NCBI RefSeq assembly: GCF_036711975.1
Contig: NC_091968.1
Span: 7,998,001-8,062,000, forward strand
Origin: Onthophagus taurus
Taxonomy: Eukaryota; Arthropoda; Insecta; Coleoptera; Scarabaeidae
Length of the DNA: 64,000 bases
Direction of reading: 5' to 3'
A program made the translations under genes and the position numbers. Shown here piece after piece: positions 11,191-20,608 of the stretch; position 1 is the stretch's first letter; each line of letters begins with the position of its first letter. A model generated the notes under the pieces. That model saw only the letters and a list, made by a program, of their open reading frames with translations. It had not been told where the DNA came from and searched no databases.

Positions 11191-13526
11191 GCACGCGATG
11201 TTCAGAACTTTGTGATTTTCTTACTCCCTTAAATGAAAACACCCCCCACAATTTTCGATTTTAAAATCTATGGCTAGAATCTATGGCTAACTTCACAACC
11301 GTATTTTTGAAAGGTGTTTTTCTCGGTATTTTTCTTGTACTGCCTATAAATCTTTTTAATCGGTCAGTACTTAGTCTACCGTTAGACTGATCTAAAAGCC
11401 AGCAGTACGATGACTTTTTAATAATTGAAGAATTTTTACCGACAATGAGTTTTACATGTGGTGATTTTACCGATACATTATGCACTTTTTCGGAAAAGTC
11501 TTTTAAACTTATAGAATTCGTTCCCAAACTATCACATTCGCGATCTTCATTAGAACTCTCGTTAGAACATAAGTCCATAACCTCGTCCATAACTATATCG
11601 CCATCATTACTGATATTATTCGTTTTTGCCACATCTTGGTCAATTTCATTTTCTTCGGGGTTTTCGTCAGCTTCAACGTCGTCTTCGTCGATGTCTTCAT
11701 TCTCCTGTGTTACTTCGTTATTTTGTTTGTGTCTTATTAACGGTACTTGCATATATTTCCAATCATTTTTTTGTGCATTGATTCCAAATTGTTTCATGTC
11801 CTCTATGACATTTTGTAAAGCTTCTTCAACTGTAGCTTTGATATCCAAATTAAGAATTTCTTTTTCACGTGGTAAATTTTCTTTCTTCAGGCTGTTTTGT
11901 AATCTTTTGTCTTCCCTTGAAAATGTAAAAGTTCCCCTAAGATCGTTTATTGTATCAATTGTTGTCTTAATTCTCTCAACTCGGTTTAGCATATCCGTTA
12001 TACTAAAATTTGTTATTGTTGAATACGTGGAGGTCATGGACCTGGCAGCCCGAAATAAGGATTCACATGCTTGGCTACCAAAAATACCGATACTGAACAT
12101 CTCTGGTTTTAACTCACCGCTTTTAAGCTTCCATATTAGTTTAATCAAAGCGTGGGCGTTCATCTCGATACAAAGGTAACAATTACTGGTTAAAAAGTTA
12201 TCTGTTATTTTATATTCTTTTTTTCCTTGAATCCAGGCTCTCCAGATCCTAGTAAAATATACAACATACCAGATGCGATATAATCTAGTACCCAACTCAG
12301 TGCTGGAATTTAAGAACGACGATTCGATGTAGTACATAAGCTTAAGATACTCCACACTACCTTCACTTTGCGGAATTTCCTTATTCAGTTGTTCAATTAC
12401 TATCAAACTGCACATTTTTTCTGCGGATGCAAAATTCATCTTGTCTTCACTTTTGAGATCAGAATCTGTCAGGAGATGTTTGTCTTTTGGAACCTTTAAG
12501 ATCAATTCCCTGAGATCACTAGAGGTGGCAGTGTATTTCCCAATTGGCAAATTTATTCCTGATTTTAGGAAACGAGTACGCATTTTTGTTAAAATATGGG
12601 TGGTGTCCTGTACATAACATTCATCATTTTTTTCGAAGTTGCAGTGGTACCACTCCCAATCTGGAACTGGCAAAAAATGGAGTAGTTCAGAATCTTTTGG
12701 GGTTGTTTTGTTATTTTTTTTATATTCAGGTGCTAAACGAGACTTCAAAGTATTTAAACGCATAGCTCTTAAAAGCCGAGTATCGCCGTCTGAGGAAAAT
12801 CCCATAATTCTGATGCCAAATTTTTTAGCTTCCTCCTTCATCCATCCAGGTTTAAGTATTTTGGGAAGTTTGTATGTCGCGTTGCAGAAGCAGGTTACTT
12901 TGGAGAAGATACTGTCATGTTGGTCCAACGAAGTTACAACTTTAATATCATCAAATTTATGCTGAAGCTTTTCCCATAAATTAGTTTCTGCTTTCGATTC
13001 TGCCCACGCCTTCAAATTTCGAAAACTTAAATCATTTTCATCTGTTAAGTTCACGGCTCGGTTTACGACAGGTCTCTGATTAATAATCCCCCTGGGATTA
13101 TCCTCGGGATTGTCTAATTCCTCAGGAGATTCTTCATTTAAAAATTCTGAATTTTCAACAGAAGTTTTAGCCCTCTTCTTAGGAGCCCCTTCTTGATTAC
13201 TAGACACAGATCTCGGCACAGATGCTTGAATTTCTTTTTTGTGTGATTTTCTTTTCTTTTTGAAATATTCGACCATCCAATGTAGGACCTATTGGTGTGC
13301 TGGTAACATTTTGTAAATTTTCGGATTTCACTTAAATTTCACGTAAATTTTCGGTCACTTCTCACTTGTGATATTCCACTGTTCTCGATTTATTTATGCA
13401 AACAGGGAAATAACTACACCCATGCGTTTGTAGAACCAAAATCAAAGAGGGCGATCACGCGTTAGCAGTTTTATGCGACACGACGCCATTTTGCGCAATC
13501 TACTTCGCTTCCAGATTCTTCCAATT

Positions 13527-13660
13527 TTTTTCTAATTCCATACTAATTCCCCACTAATTCCCTACTAATTCCATTATTCTCTATTAATTCCCCGAATTTC
13601 CAGAGTAATTCCCCAAATTCCCCACTAATTCCTCTAATTCCTTACTAATTCCTGAAGATT
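13527..13660. repeat. CTAATTCCC minisatellite, right end
   Basis: About ten degenerate copies of ACTAATTCC(C) lie just inside the right end of the 8-bp-TSD transposon, in the same orientation on this strand as the left-hand array. Confidence 0.75.
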
Positions 13661-14147
13661 GTACACCAAAATTCCCCTGCGAAATACCCCTCGATTTAAC
13701 CACTTCCTCTACCGAACGTCCGCAAATATAGCAAATCCTATTCATTTCGGTCACTGTATTTACAAGGTTTTAATTGAATCGTTTATTACAAAATGGGCCT
13801 AAGTCACATTACTAGAGTTTTGAGAAAACTAACAAAAACTATTTTATTTTGAGCAGCAGCAGATTTTTCAAAGTTTTTATATATGAACTGTTTTATTAGA
13901 TAACAGTCTTATATTATTTTTAGTAGAAAATGATAAGATTGGGGTCACTGTATTCAAGATTAAAGCTACACGCAGACTGGCGCGACCGCAGCCGCGGTCA
14001 CGATCGGCGTCACACTGGCGGCCGATCGCAGCTGTGGAGAATGAATGACGTAACTCATACCGGCGCGATATGATTCCAGAAAAAGTGCGTCCTGGCGGCG
14101 TTTTAGAGCGCAGTGGCGACCAGTTGTGACTTGACGAGTTTGGCCGC

Positions 14148-14313
14148 ATGATCGCGAGAAATATGGACTCTGCAACGGAACAGTTAACGGAAAAGTTAAT
14201 CGAAAATATTAAGAAACATAGAATACTATATGATTTATCACATCCAGAATATAAGAATAACAGAAGCAAAAATAAGATTTGGGGCGAAATAGGAACTTTG
14301 TTTAACATAGAAG
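14148..14313 (+). CDS. MADF gene exon 1 of the Harbinger remnant
   Basis: The exon encodes the N-terminal half of a MADF/Myb-SANT domain (EKLIENIKKHRILYDLSH, then NKIWGEIGTLF) and ends at a GTATGT donor in phase 1. Harbinger elements carry such a DNA-binding partner gene beside the transposase. The following exon is missing here. Met codons at 14148 and 14163 could both start it; the second is closer to the other copies. Confidence 0.7.
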
Positions 14314-14502
14314 GTATGTATGTTAACATTTTTTAGCAATATATTGTAGACATTAGTGAAAGTAATATTGAATGTGTTCAGGCCCATAGTCAATGGGTCA
14401 AAGGGTCTGTAGCCCTTTTCGGGTTCTCTACAAAGGAAACAATATATTATTCTAACATCATGTTTATATTTTGTATGGCTTAGAGAGATAATACTAAAGT
14501 TA

Positions 14503-15125
14503 TTACATATTAAAAAAATTCACAAAATTTTGTCGTATCTGAAACGAATAGTTTGTAGCCCTTCGGCCGTCAACTGGAAGAACATCTAAGACTCCTATAA
14601 CAGGCTCTGCATCCTCTAAGAGATGTGAAAAGGGTGCATCCGTTTTTTCCGTACGCAAATAGTTATGTAGAATGCATGTTGCTTTGACAATCTTTATAGA
14701 CGTTTCTATCTTGAGTTCTAAGGGCCTGTAAAATAACCTCCATTTCTGAGCCAAGATTCCAAAGGCATTTTCGACTACTCTCCGAGCACGACATAGGCGC
14801 TTATTGTAGTTTTCTTTTCGAGTATCATAACGTGACAATCTGTATGGGAATGGTCTCATTAAGAAAAGGTGTTAAAGCAAATGCTTCATCGCCAATAAGT
14901 ACACACGGGGTTTCTTCATTTTGACCAGGCAAAGCTCTATTTGAGGGAATGTTCAATGATCCTCTGGACAGCCGTTGTCCAAAAGAAGATGCCTCAAAAA
15001 TGCCACCATCACTGTTCTTACCATATCCGCCTATATCCACACAAATAAATTTGTAATCGTAGTCCACAATAGCTAATAACACAATAGAAAACTTTTTAAG
15101 GTAACCGTAATAATTCGAACCGCTA
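14503..15125 (-). pseudogene. Harbinger transposase, C-terminal part
   Basis: The fragment starts at the Kolobok junction with NSGSNYYGYLKKFSIVLLA and continues with VDIGGYGKNSDGGIF, VLIGDEAFAL, RLCRARRVVENAFGIL and CILHNYL, the usual DDE_Tnp_4 order. A one-base frameshift near 14845 separates the two open parts. Joining across the Kolobok TTAA adds the expected Lys-Cys-Pro-Leu before NSGS, but the N-terminal half beyond that is not recognisable. Confidence 0.8.
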
Positions 15126-15903
15126 TTAAGGGGTTAGGCCACAGTAGCGGTTATGAAATCATGTTTCAATTCAATTTTTTTTTTTTGTATGAAAAAGTGA
15201 TTCATTTATAAAACTAATTACGGATCTATTTAGTGTAAATATCAAGCTGATGAAAAATATTTTTTTTTGTTATACAAAATGGCCGACTACTGCTATCTGC
15301 CTTTGGAAAGTTTTGTCACGGTACTTCACGGCATGACATTTGGCACCCACAATTTTTGCCCTAAAATTAAAAAAAAAATCTCGTTAATCTACAATAGAAT
15401 ACCGAGAGAAGTACGTACGGGATTTGAAAAATATTGTTTTATTCGGAAATTATAGGCATTTAAACTTAAAAAATGAATTTTTGGTAAAAAAATTCGTATA
15501 AAACTGCTCATAAAATAAAAAGTTTTCAATTAATCAGAAATTCCGTACGTACTTCTCTGCAAAATGCAATTAGGAACATAATGTTAAAATTTCAATCCGA
15601 TCGGATCAAAATTGTTGAAGTTATTTGTCACGCCAATTAGAAAAAAACTATTTAGAGAAAAACGTGTTTAAAGTTTAACATATAGTTTTTTTGTTGTTAA
15701 ACTTAGAAAATGAAAGTAAAAAATTTTTTTACCGTTATTCTGCGATGCCAGCTCCGTAAAGTTGTCCCTCTAAGGCTAGGTACATAGTCTCGACAAAGTC
15801 GCGGCGACAATGTCGTGTCGCTGTCGCTAGTAATTGAAACTGTCCGCGACACGACATTGTCGAACAAATTCGTCATGTAGTGCAGTTTGTTGGCAATTCA
15901 AAG

Positions 15904-17805
15904 ATGGATTTCGTTGATGATGCTTGTGTAGCATTACTAGCTGTCAGACATTTAAGAAAGAAAAGAAGACAGAGGAGATATTCTGTTCATCCAATAAATA
16001 GAAATAGATTTACTAACGGACAGTTTCACACGTTACATATAACATTACGCGAGAATGAAGATAAGTTCTTTGCTTATTACCGTATGACACCTAGTACATT
16101 TGATACATTATGCAATAATGTTAAAAATACGGTCTCAAAGAAAAATTGGAATATTATGCAAAGAATAACTGTTCAAGAAAGGGTAGCAATAACACTCAGG
16201 TAAGTAATAACGAAAGCATTTATTAAATATTATTATAAATGTGTGTACATATCATATATATCGGAATCCATTGTCGACGACGCAGCTGGACTAGGAGATT
16301 CAAAATTTTGTGATGAATGGCCTGTAGATTCACAATTAAAGGGTATAATTGAATGTCGGTTAATTTGAGGTGTTGATGGTCCGACATTTATTGCATGAGA
16401 AAGTTGACCGACATTTAACCCCGTTGTAGCTTGCTGCATTATTTGCATAAATTGCATTTTCACCCAGTTTTTTGTTTGAAGAGACAACGTCTTCATATCG
16501 TTTAAAAACGACAGAAGAAACATTCTATCACTATCGTTTTCAATGTCATTAGATTTAGCCTTTTTGGATTGTAAAATGTTTAGTAGTTCTTCTTCAAAAT
16601 TGCTTTTGCGCTTCTTTTTATGAGTTCCAGATGTAGATGGAGTTTCACTGAGGTTATTATTATTTCCGTTATCGTCTAGTTGTACCGAAACATTAGTAGC
16701 TGTTTCACGATTTTCAGAATTGGGCAAGAGAAACAAAAGCTTGTTAAAATATTCGTACGTTTTTCTGTTTGTTGCCGAGTCTCCGCTTTTCTGAAATTTC
16801 TGAAGTCTTAACTCTCGATTAAAGCTGTCTCTTACAGACTTCCATTTTTTCTGCATGGTTTTTCCTAAAATAATATGATTTTAAAAGTTTTATAATAATA
16901 TGCTCCTACGTTTTAGATTCTTAGCAACGGGCAATTCCTTCAGATCATTGGCATTTGAGTATCGTGTTGGTGTATCAACTGTGTCCAATATTATTCGAGA
17001 AACATGTTGTGCTGTATGGAATACTATGGTGAACGAGTTTTTAGCGGAACCCACAGAAGAACAGTGGAAAAAAATTTCAGACGATTTCTTCCGGAATAGC
17101 AATTTTCCAAATTGTATTGGAGCCCTCGATGGTAAACATATCAGAATTGTTAAACCACCACATAGTGCTTCTTTATACTACAATTATAAACATTTTTTCT
17201 CTATTGTGTTACTTGGTTTGGTAGATAGCAATTACTGCTTTACGGCCATTGATGTAGGTGCATATGGAAAAAGTGGAGATAGTAATGTATTCAAAAATTC
17301 TTCGTTGTTTAAGAGAATACAAAGCAACACGTTAAACATTCCGGAAGATAACATTATACTCCAAACAAAAATAAAAACACCAATGGTGATTGTAGCAGAT
17401 GATGCCTTCGGTTGTAGTAAACATGTTTTAAGAGGTTATAGCAGAAAAAATTTGAGCGTCAGAAAGAGAATATTCAATTACCGACTTTCGAGAGCAAGGC
17501 GTTATGTTGAATGTGCCTTTGGAATCCTTGCTAATAAGTGGAGAATTTTCCATACTGCAATAAATTTAGATCCCGACTTTGTTACAGATGTTGTTAAGGC
17601 AGCTTGTATACTACATAATTTTGTAATAAGAAAAGATAATCATGGGTCGCACAACAATGACGAGGTACAAGATTTTCAATTCGATAATATTGAGCCTATT
17701 GCGACTGGAGGTGGTTCAAATATTGCATTAGCTACGAGGGAAAAATTTGCCGACTATTTTGTGTCCTCTGTAGGTGCACTTTCTTGGCAATATGATTACA
17801 TTTAA
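15904..17805 (+). CDS. Harbinger-1 transposase (DDE_Tnp_4)
   Basis: Two exons, 15904-16199 and 16917-17805, join across a GTAAGT...TTTTAG intron to give 394 codons with no break. The join forms the family motif LR-FLATGNSFRSLAFEYRV, a helix-turn-helix-like region. The catalytic core follows: GALDGKHIRI, IDVGAYGKSGDSNVF, VADDAFG and RYVECAFGILANKW. The enzyme would cut and paste the element at TWA sites in the nucleus. The intron contains the second exon of the opposite-strand MADF gene. I chose the Met at 15904, two codons after a less typical upstream one. Confidence 0.88.
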
Positions 17806-18019
17806 ATTATTTCATGAAATAAAGTACATTATTACACTTTAACTTACCTCTTTCGTTTTTTTCTTTATTATTTAACTTAGCCCAATCTAAATACATTATT
17901 TCTCCGATTTCTTCCCATAACCTAATTTTTAAGTCACGATTATGGTAGTCGTTATTTGCTAAATTATATAGAGCTGGACGCTCTTCAATAGCATCAATAA
18001 ATTTTTCGATGTCAAACAT
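16233..18019 (-). CDS. Harbinger-1 MADF-domain protein
   Basis: Exon 1 (18019-17848) and exon 2 (16864-16233) join in phase 1 across a GTAAGT...TTTTAG intron and give a clean frame of 267 codons. The N-terminus carries the MADF fold (FIDAIEERPALYNLANNDYH, LWEEIGEIM, then KKWKSVRDSFNRELR across the splice). The tail has KKKRK nuclear-localisation-like residues and a BESS-like amphipathic segment near DRMFLLSFLNDMKTL. It is expected to bind the element ends and help bring the transposase into the nucleus. Its intron contains the whole second exon of the transposase. Confidence 0.85.
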
Positions 18020-18387
18020 TATTGTCAAGTATTGTTAACAAACAAACGTATTCGTTCTACAACGATTAACTTATATTAATATAAGCTGAATGTAACTCGA
18101 GTTGAGCGCCCTCTACAACTTAAAACAAAAATATAAACATGCGGAATAGCGAATTTTTCAACTTTTTTTAATATCAGCGACACTGACGCGATAGCATGAA
18201 CACAAATTTTACGGCACTATTTACGTTACACTAGGCTGCGTATGGGTGCGTCTTTGTCGAGATGCAACTAAGTCGCGCACAGCCGCGACAATGTCTTTGT
18301 CGCAGTTACTATGAACACTACATGCATTTTATACTGAATGCGACTTCTTTGCGTCTTTGTCGCCGCGACTTTGTCGACACTATGTAC

Positions 18388-20109
18388 CTAGCTTAAGGCA
18401 AGATTTTCCTCCTCTTCCGTTTTCCTGGACGATTTTGCACTCGAGCGTGCGTCCCTCACCGCATCCGACAGCGATCTCTCAGCGTTGTCGACGCGTAGAG
18501 CATCCACTTCCACGCAAAAATTGTAGCAGTTGGGCCCTATAGTCATGCCCAAAACTTTCATAATCTCCATTACACTGCCGAGGCCATCGTTGAAAGTGCA
18601 CACTGCAACGTCTGAAGCTATATCTAAAACCATTTTGCCGCTTGAAGTGCTCTTCGGTGCCAATTTCCACACGGTAGAATTGAAGCTCTCGTTGTTGTTT
18701 TGCGTGAAACCCCCTAAACAGCGGGTAAGCAGATCGTTGTTGGACAGCTCTTCATAAATTGGCTTGATGGCTTCAAAAACTTGAATATTGAGCGGCTCCT
18801 TATGGCGGTAAGAAGAAAGAGCATTCGTAGCATTCGCTTTCTGCCATGTACACCATGAGTCTGGACCGGGTGGGCATTTGTCGTGCTGCGGTTTTTCGTC
18901 GGTGGATAACTTGTGGTGGAGTGTGGCCCAAATTTCCTTCTTCATATCTTCAATACTGCCTGTGTTTCTTCGTATCGCCAATCCATAATATATGCTCAAT
19001 TCATCAATTAACTTTCCTGTTAACTTTCCTTTGCCGCCAAGTCCTTCCGTTTTTTTTTTCAAATTTCGGAGTCGAGTGCCCATACGTTTCTGAACATGAT
19101 CGATACATTCTTTTTTTTGTACAGTTACATTTTCATAAAGTGCTGCATCTATAACACCATTAAAAGTTTTGCTATCGCCATCTCCAATATAGTAGGCATA
19201 CATTGTTCCGTGTAATTCGTCAGAGCGCTTGAACATTTGGACAACTGAATCGACCTCCATTTTTCCTGCAGAGCCCTTATGATTGCTTTGGCATGTTTCT
19301 TCATGTCCTTCATACCATTCCTCATATTCTGCCGTGCCTTCTTTACGTTTCCAAAATTCACAGGACTTACAATATTTTGATTTCACTTCGATATCAATCA
19401 CCTTGCCCGTGAACCAACCAATTAGAGATGATATTCCGTAAAGGGAAGTAAATCCCCTCTTTCGCCAAGATCCATCACCCGAAACTGTAATTCCCTCGTT
19501 CTGTCCTTTTTCGAGTGACCTAGCTTTCTCTTCTGCAGCTGCCTTTTTCATGCTCGTACTACGCACAGCTTTGGTTGCTGTAGCAATTGCTCCGACAAGT
19601 TTATCATAAAATGAATGGTATATCGGCCGCGGCAAGTCCATGAACGCACAAAATTTCTTTATACCATGCAAACCTACACCTAATAATCGCATCGCAAGGG
19701 TAATTCTACGATTAACTTCATACCCATTTCGTACGTAAGGGCAATTAGGTATTTCGGTCTTTTCACACTGTTTGCAAGAAATCACGATTTTAAACCCCAA
19801 ACCGCGTGGAGCCGATTCAGTAAATTTTACGTCTTCACCGCACTTTTTGCAAACAACTACTTCGGCAATTGCGTTCATAACAGTTACGAAATTTATAAAT
19901 CTGTAACCGAATTCGGCGTTAATGCCAACATCATGGGAACTTGTTGACGATCGCAGTTTTTTGGCCGATGCACTGACATGTTCTAGTCCATCTCTCTCCA
20001 CTTCGAATCTATTTAGCGGTCGACGTTTTGAAATACCGGTCTTGTGCGAAGACCAAGTATTTGACTTCGTGCCCTTCTTCGATGCAAAAACCTTTTTTTG
20101 GCTGCTCAT
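18388..20109 (-). CDS. Kolobok transposase, C-terminus replaced by an insertion
   Basis: The single long frame belongs to the Mutator-like/Kolobok transposase family. It has two zinc clusters (VCKKCGEDVKF, CKQCEK), SGDGSWRKRGF, a Cys/His cluster (YCKSCEFW to ETC), YIGDGDSKTFNGV, CIDHVQKRMGTRLR, TDEKPQHDKCPPG and FTQNNNESFNSTVW. The true Met is at 20109; the upstream codon at 20130 is TTG. Harbinger-1 landed in the end of the gene: the frame now stops two codons into it, while the original last codons and TAA lie at 15773-15735 and still read in frame. Confidence 0.88.
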   Translation of the reverse strand: MSSQKKVFASKKGTKSNTWSSHKTGISKRRPLNRFEVERDGLEHVSASAKKLRSSTSSHDVGINAEFGYRFINFVTVMNAIAEVVVCKKCGEDVKFTESAPRGLGFKIVISCKQCEKTEIPNCPYVRNGYEVNRRITLAMRLLGVGLHGIKKFCAFMDLPRPIYHSFYDKLVGAIATATKAVRSTSMKKAAAEEKARSLEKGQNEGITVSGDGSWRKRGFTSLYGISSLIGWFTGKVIDIEVKSKYCKSCEFWKRKEGTAEYEEWYEGHEETCQSNHKGSAGKMEVDSVVQMFKRSDELHGTMYAYYIGDGDSKTFNGVIDAALYENVTVQKKECIDHVQKRMGTRLRNLKKKTEGLGGKGKLTGKLIDELSIYYGLAIRRNTGSIEDMKKEIWATLHHKLSTDEKPQHDKCPPGPDSWCTWQKANATNALSSYRHKEPLNIQVFEAIKPIYEELSNNDLLTRCLGGFTQNNNESFNSTVWKLAPKSTSSGKMVLDIASDVAVCTFNDGLGSVMEIMKVLGMTIGPNCYNFCVEVDALRVDNAERSLSDAVRDARSSAKSSRKTEEEENLALS

Positions 20110-20608
20110 TGCAGAAAAGCCGAACGGCAAACGGCGTTCTTTTAACAGTTACAAGAAAACAATGTTTATTTTCAAATGAAATAACTACCGTTTGTAAAAT
20201 GTACTTACCACGAGTAACAAATTTCACAATAAATTAAGAGTCTTGAAAAAGACTAATGTTTAAAATTAAAGGTTTAGAAACGCAAACAACAAAGAAAAAC
20301 CGGAAAAACCAAAAAGCGAAATGCCACGTAACTACCACGTAACGCACAGATGAACACTATTTGCAAACTGTCATTTTCTAACTGTCAAACTGTCTTACTA
20401 GTCATGCCTACCGGTATAGCTCCGAAAATCCGGAGGCGTAGCGCGCTTAAGGTGGAATTTCGTTGCGACGTCCAGCGTTCGCGGCCCGCCGCGACGTCCA
20501 GCAGTAACGGCCAGCCGTTACGTTCGCGTGAATTTCGTTGGAACGTCTGAGTCTGTGCTTCGGCAGCATTTATGTTCATGCTTCTGTAGTGAAAGGTGCT
20601 TTTTAAAA

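Larger units (their letters stand above)
8759..11302. mobile_element. Mutator-like composite element, 9-bp TSD
   Basis: The ends read ACGGTTGTGAAGTTAGCC inward on both sides, and TTCAAAAAT (ATTTTTGAA on this strand) is duplicated at 8750-8758 and 11303-11311. Nine-bp duplications are typical of Mutator-like elements. The element has no transposase of its own. It carries a tandem array at its left, an inverted part-copy of the same unit at its right (about 11185-11265), and relics of a mariner and a LINE between them. Confidence 0.8.
8338..13276 (-). pseudogene. Unclassified insect transposase, split by a nested element
   Basis: The main frame starts at 13276 with a Lys/Arg-rich tail and runs about 650 residues before the nested element at 11302. 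Recognisable family motifs include GFSSDGDTRLLRAM, QDTTHILTKMRTRF, DLRELILKVPKDKHLLTDSD and SQACESLFRAARSMTSTYST, then an acidic stretch and a C-terminal block. After the nested element the frame continues from 8749 and closes early, while the neighbouring frame (8703-8338) carries a Tudor-like tail (ENYYAIFYDQSWFIGRI, IFYGPINLIGGGPF). One indel near 8700 would reconnect them. This is a known but, to me, unnamed transposase family of insects. Confidence 0.7.
7931..13693 (-). mobile_element. DNA transposon with 8-bp TSD and CTAATTCCC-rich ends
   Basis: The inverted ends read CGAGGGGTA, and ATTTAACC is duplicated at 7923-7930 and 13694-13701. The uninterrupted paralogue at 27590 reads GGTTAAAT once, so the empty site is present in this window. 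Inside is one large minus-strand transposase gene, later cut by a Mutator-like element. Eight-bp duplications fit hAT, P, Merlin or Zisupton; the protein does not let me choose. Confidence 0.85.
7725..13745 (-). pseudogene. THAP-domain gene copy, truncated and interrupted
   Basis: Exon 1 begins at 13745 (MNRICYICGRSVEEVV) and is cut after codon 17 by a 5.8-kb element. The rest of exon 1, the small intron and exon 2 lie at 7922-7725. The coding and intron sequence is nearly identical to the THAP gene at 27535-27790, including the C-x2-C and RICNNHF motifs of a THAP zinc finger. Exon 2 ends abruptly at a hAT terminus. High identity in the intron shows a recent duplication with its neighbour at 27.5 kb. 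Confidence 0.8.
13964..15125 (-). mobile_element. PIF/Harbinger remnant, cut by Kolobok
   Basis: A GC-rich left end (AGCTACACGCAGACTGGCGC) follows a TAA at 13961-13963. The remnant keeps the first exon of a MADF gene on the plus strand and the C-terminal part of the transposase on the minus strand, tail to tail as in the four complete Harbingers nearby. It stops at a TTAA where the Kolobok element begins. No matching right end is visible beyond 23655. Confidence 0.7.
15774..18393 (+). mobile_element. Harbinger-1, complete
   Basis: The inverted ends begin GGCTAGGTACATAGT and continue with CGACAAAGTCGCGGCGAC; TAA is duplicated at 15771-15773 and 18394-18396. Subterminal GTCGCG repeats lie at both ends. 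It encodes an interleaved transposase and MADF gene and looks able to be active. Confidence 0.9.

Noticed and set aside
11445..12179. A 244-codon plus-strand frame, Ser/Phe-rich
   Set aside because: It lies opposite the transposase gene, has no recognisable motif and has the biased composition expected of an antisense shadow.
13964..14140. GC-rich region as a CpG-island promoter
   Set aside because: The GC-rich block is the Harbinger terminal and subterminal repeat.
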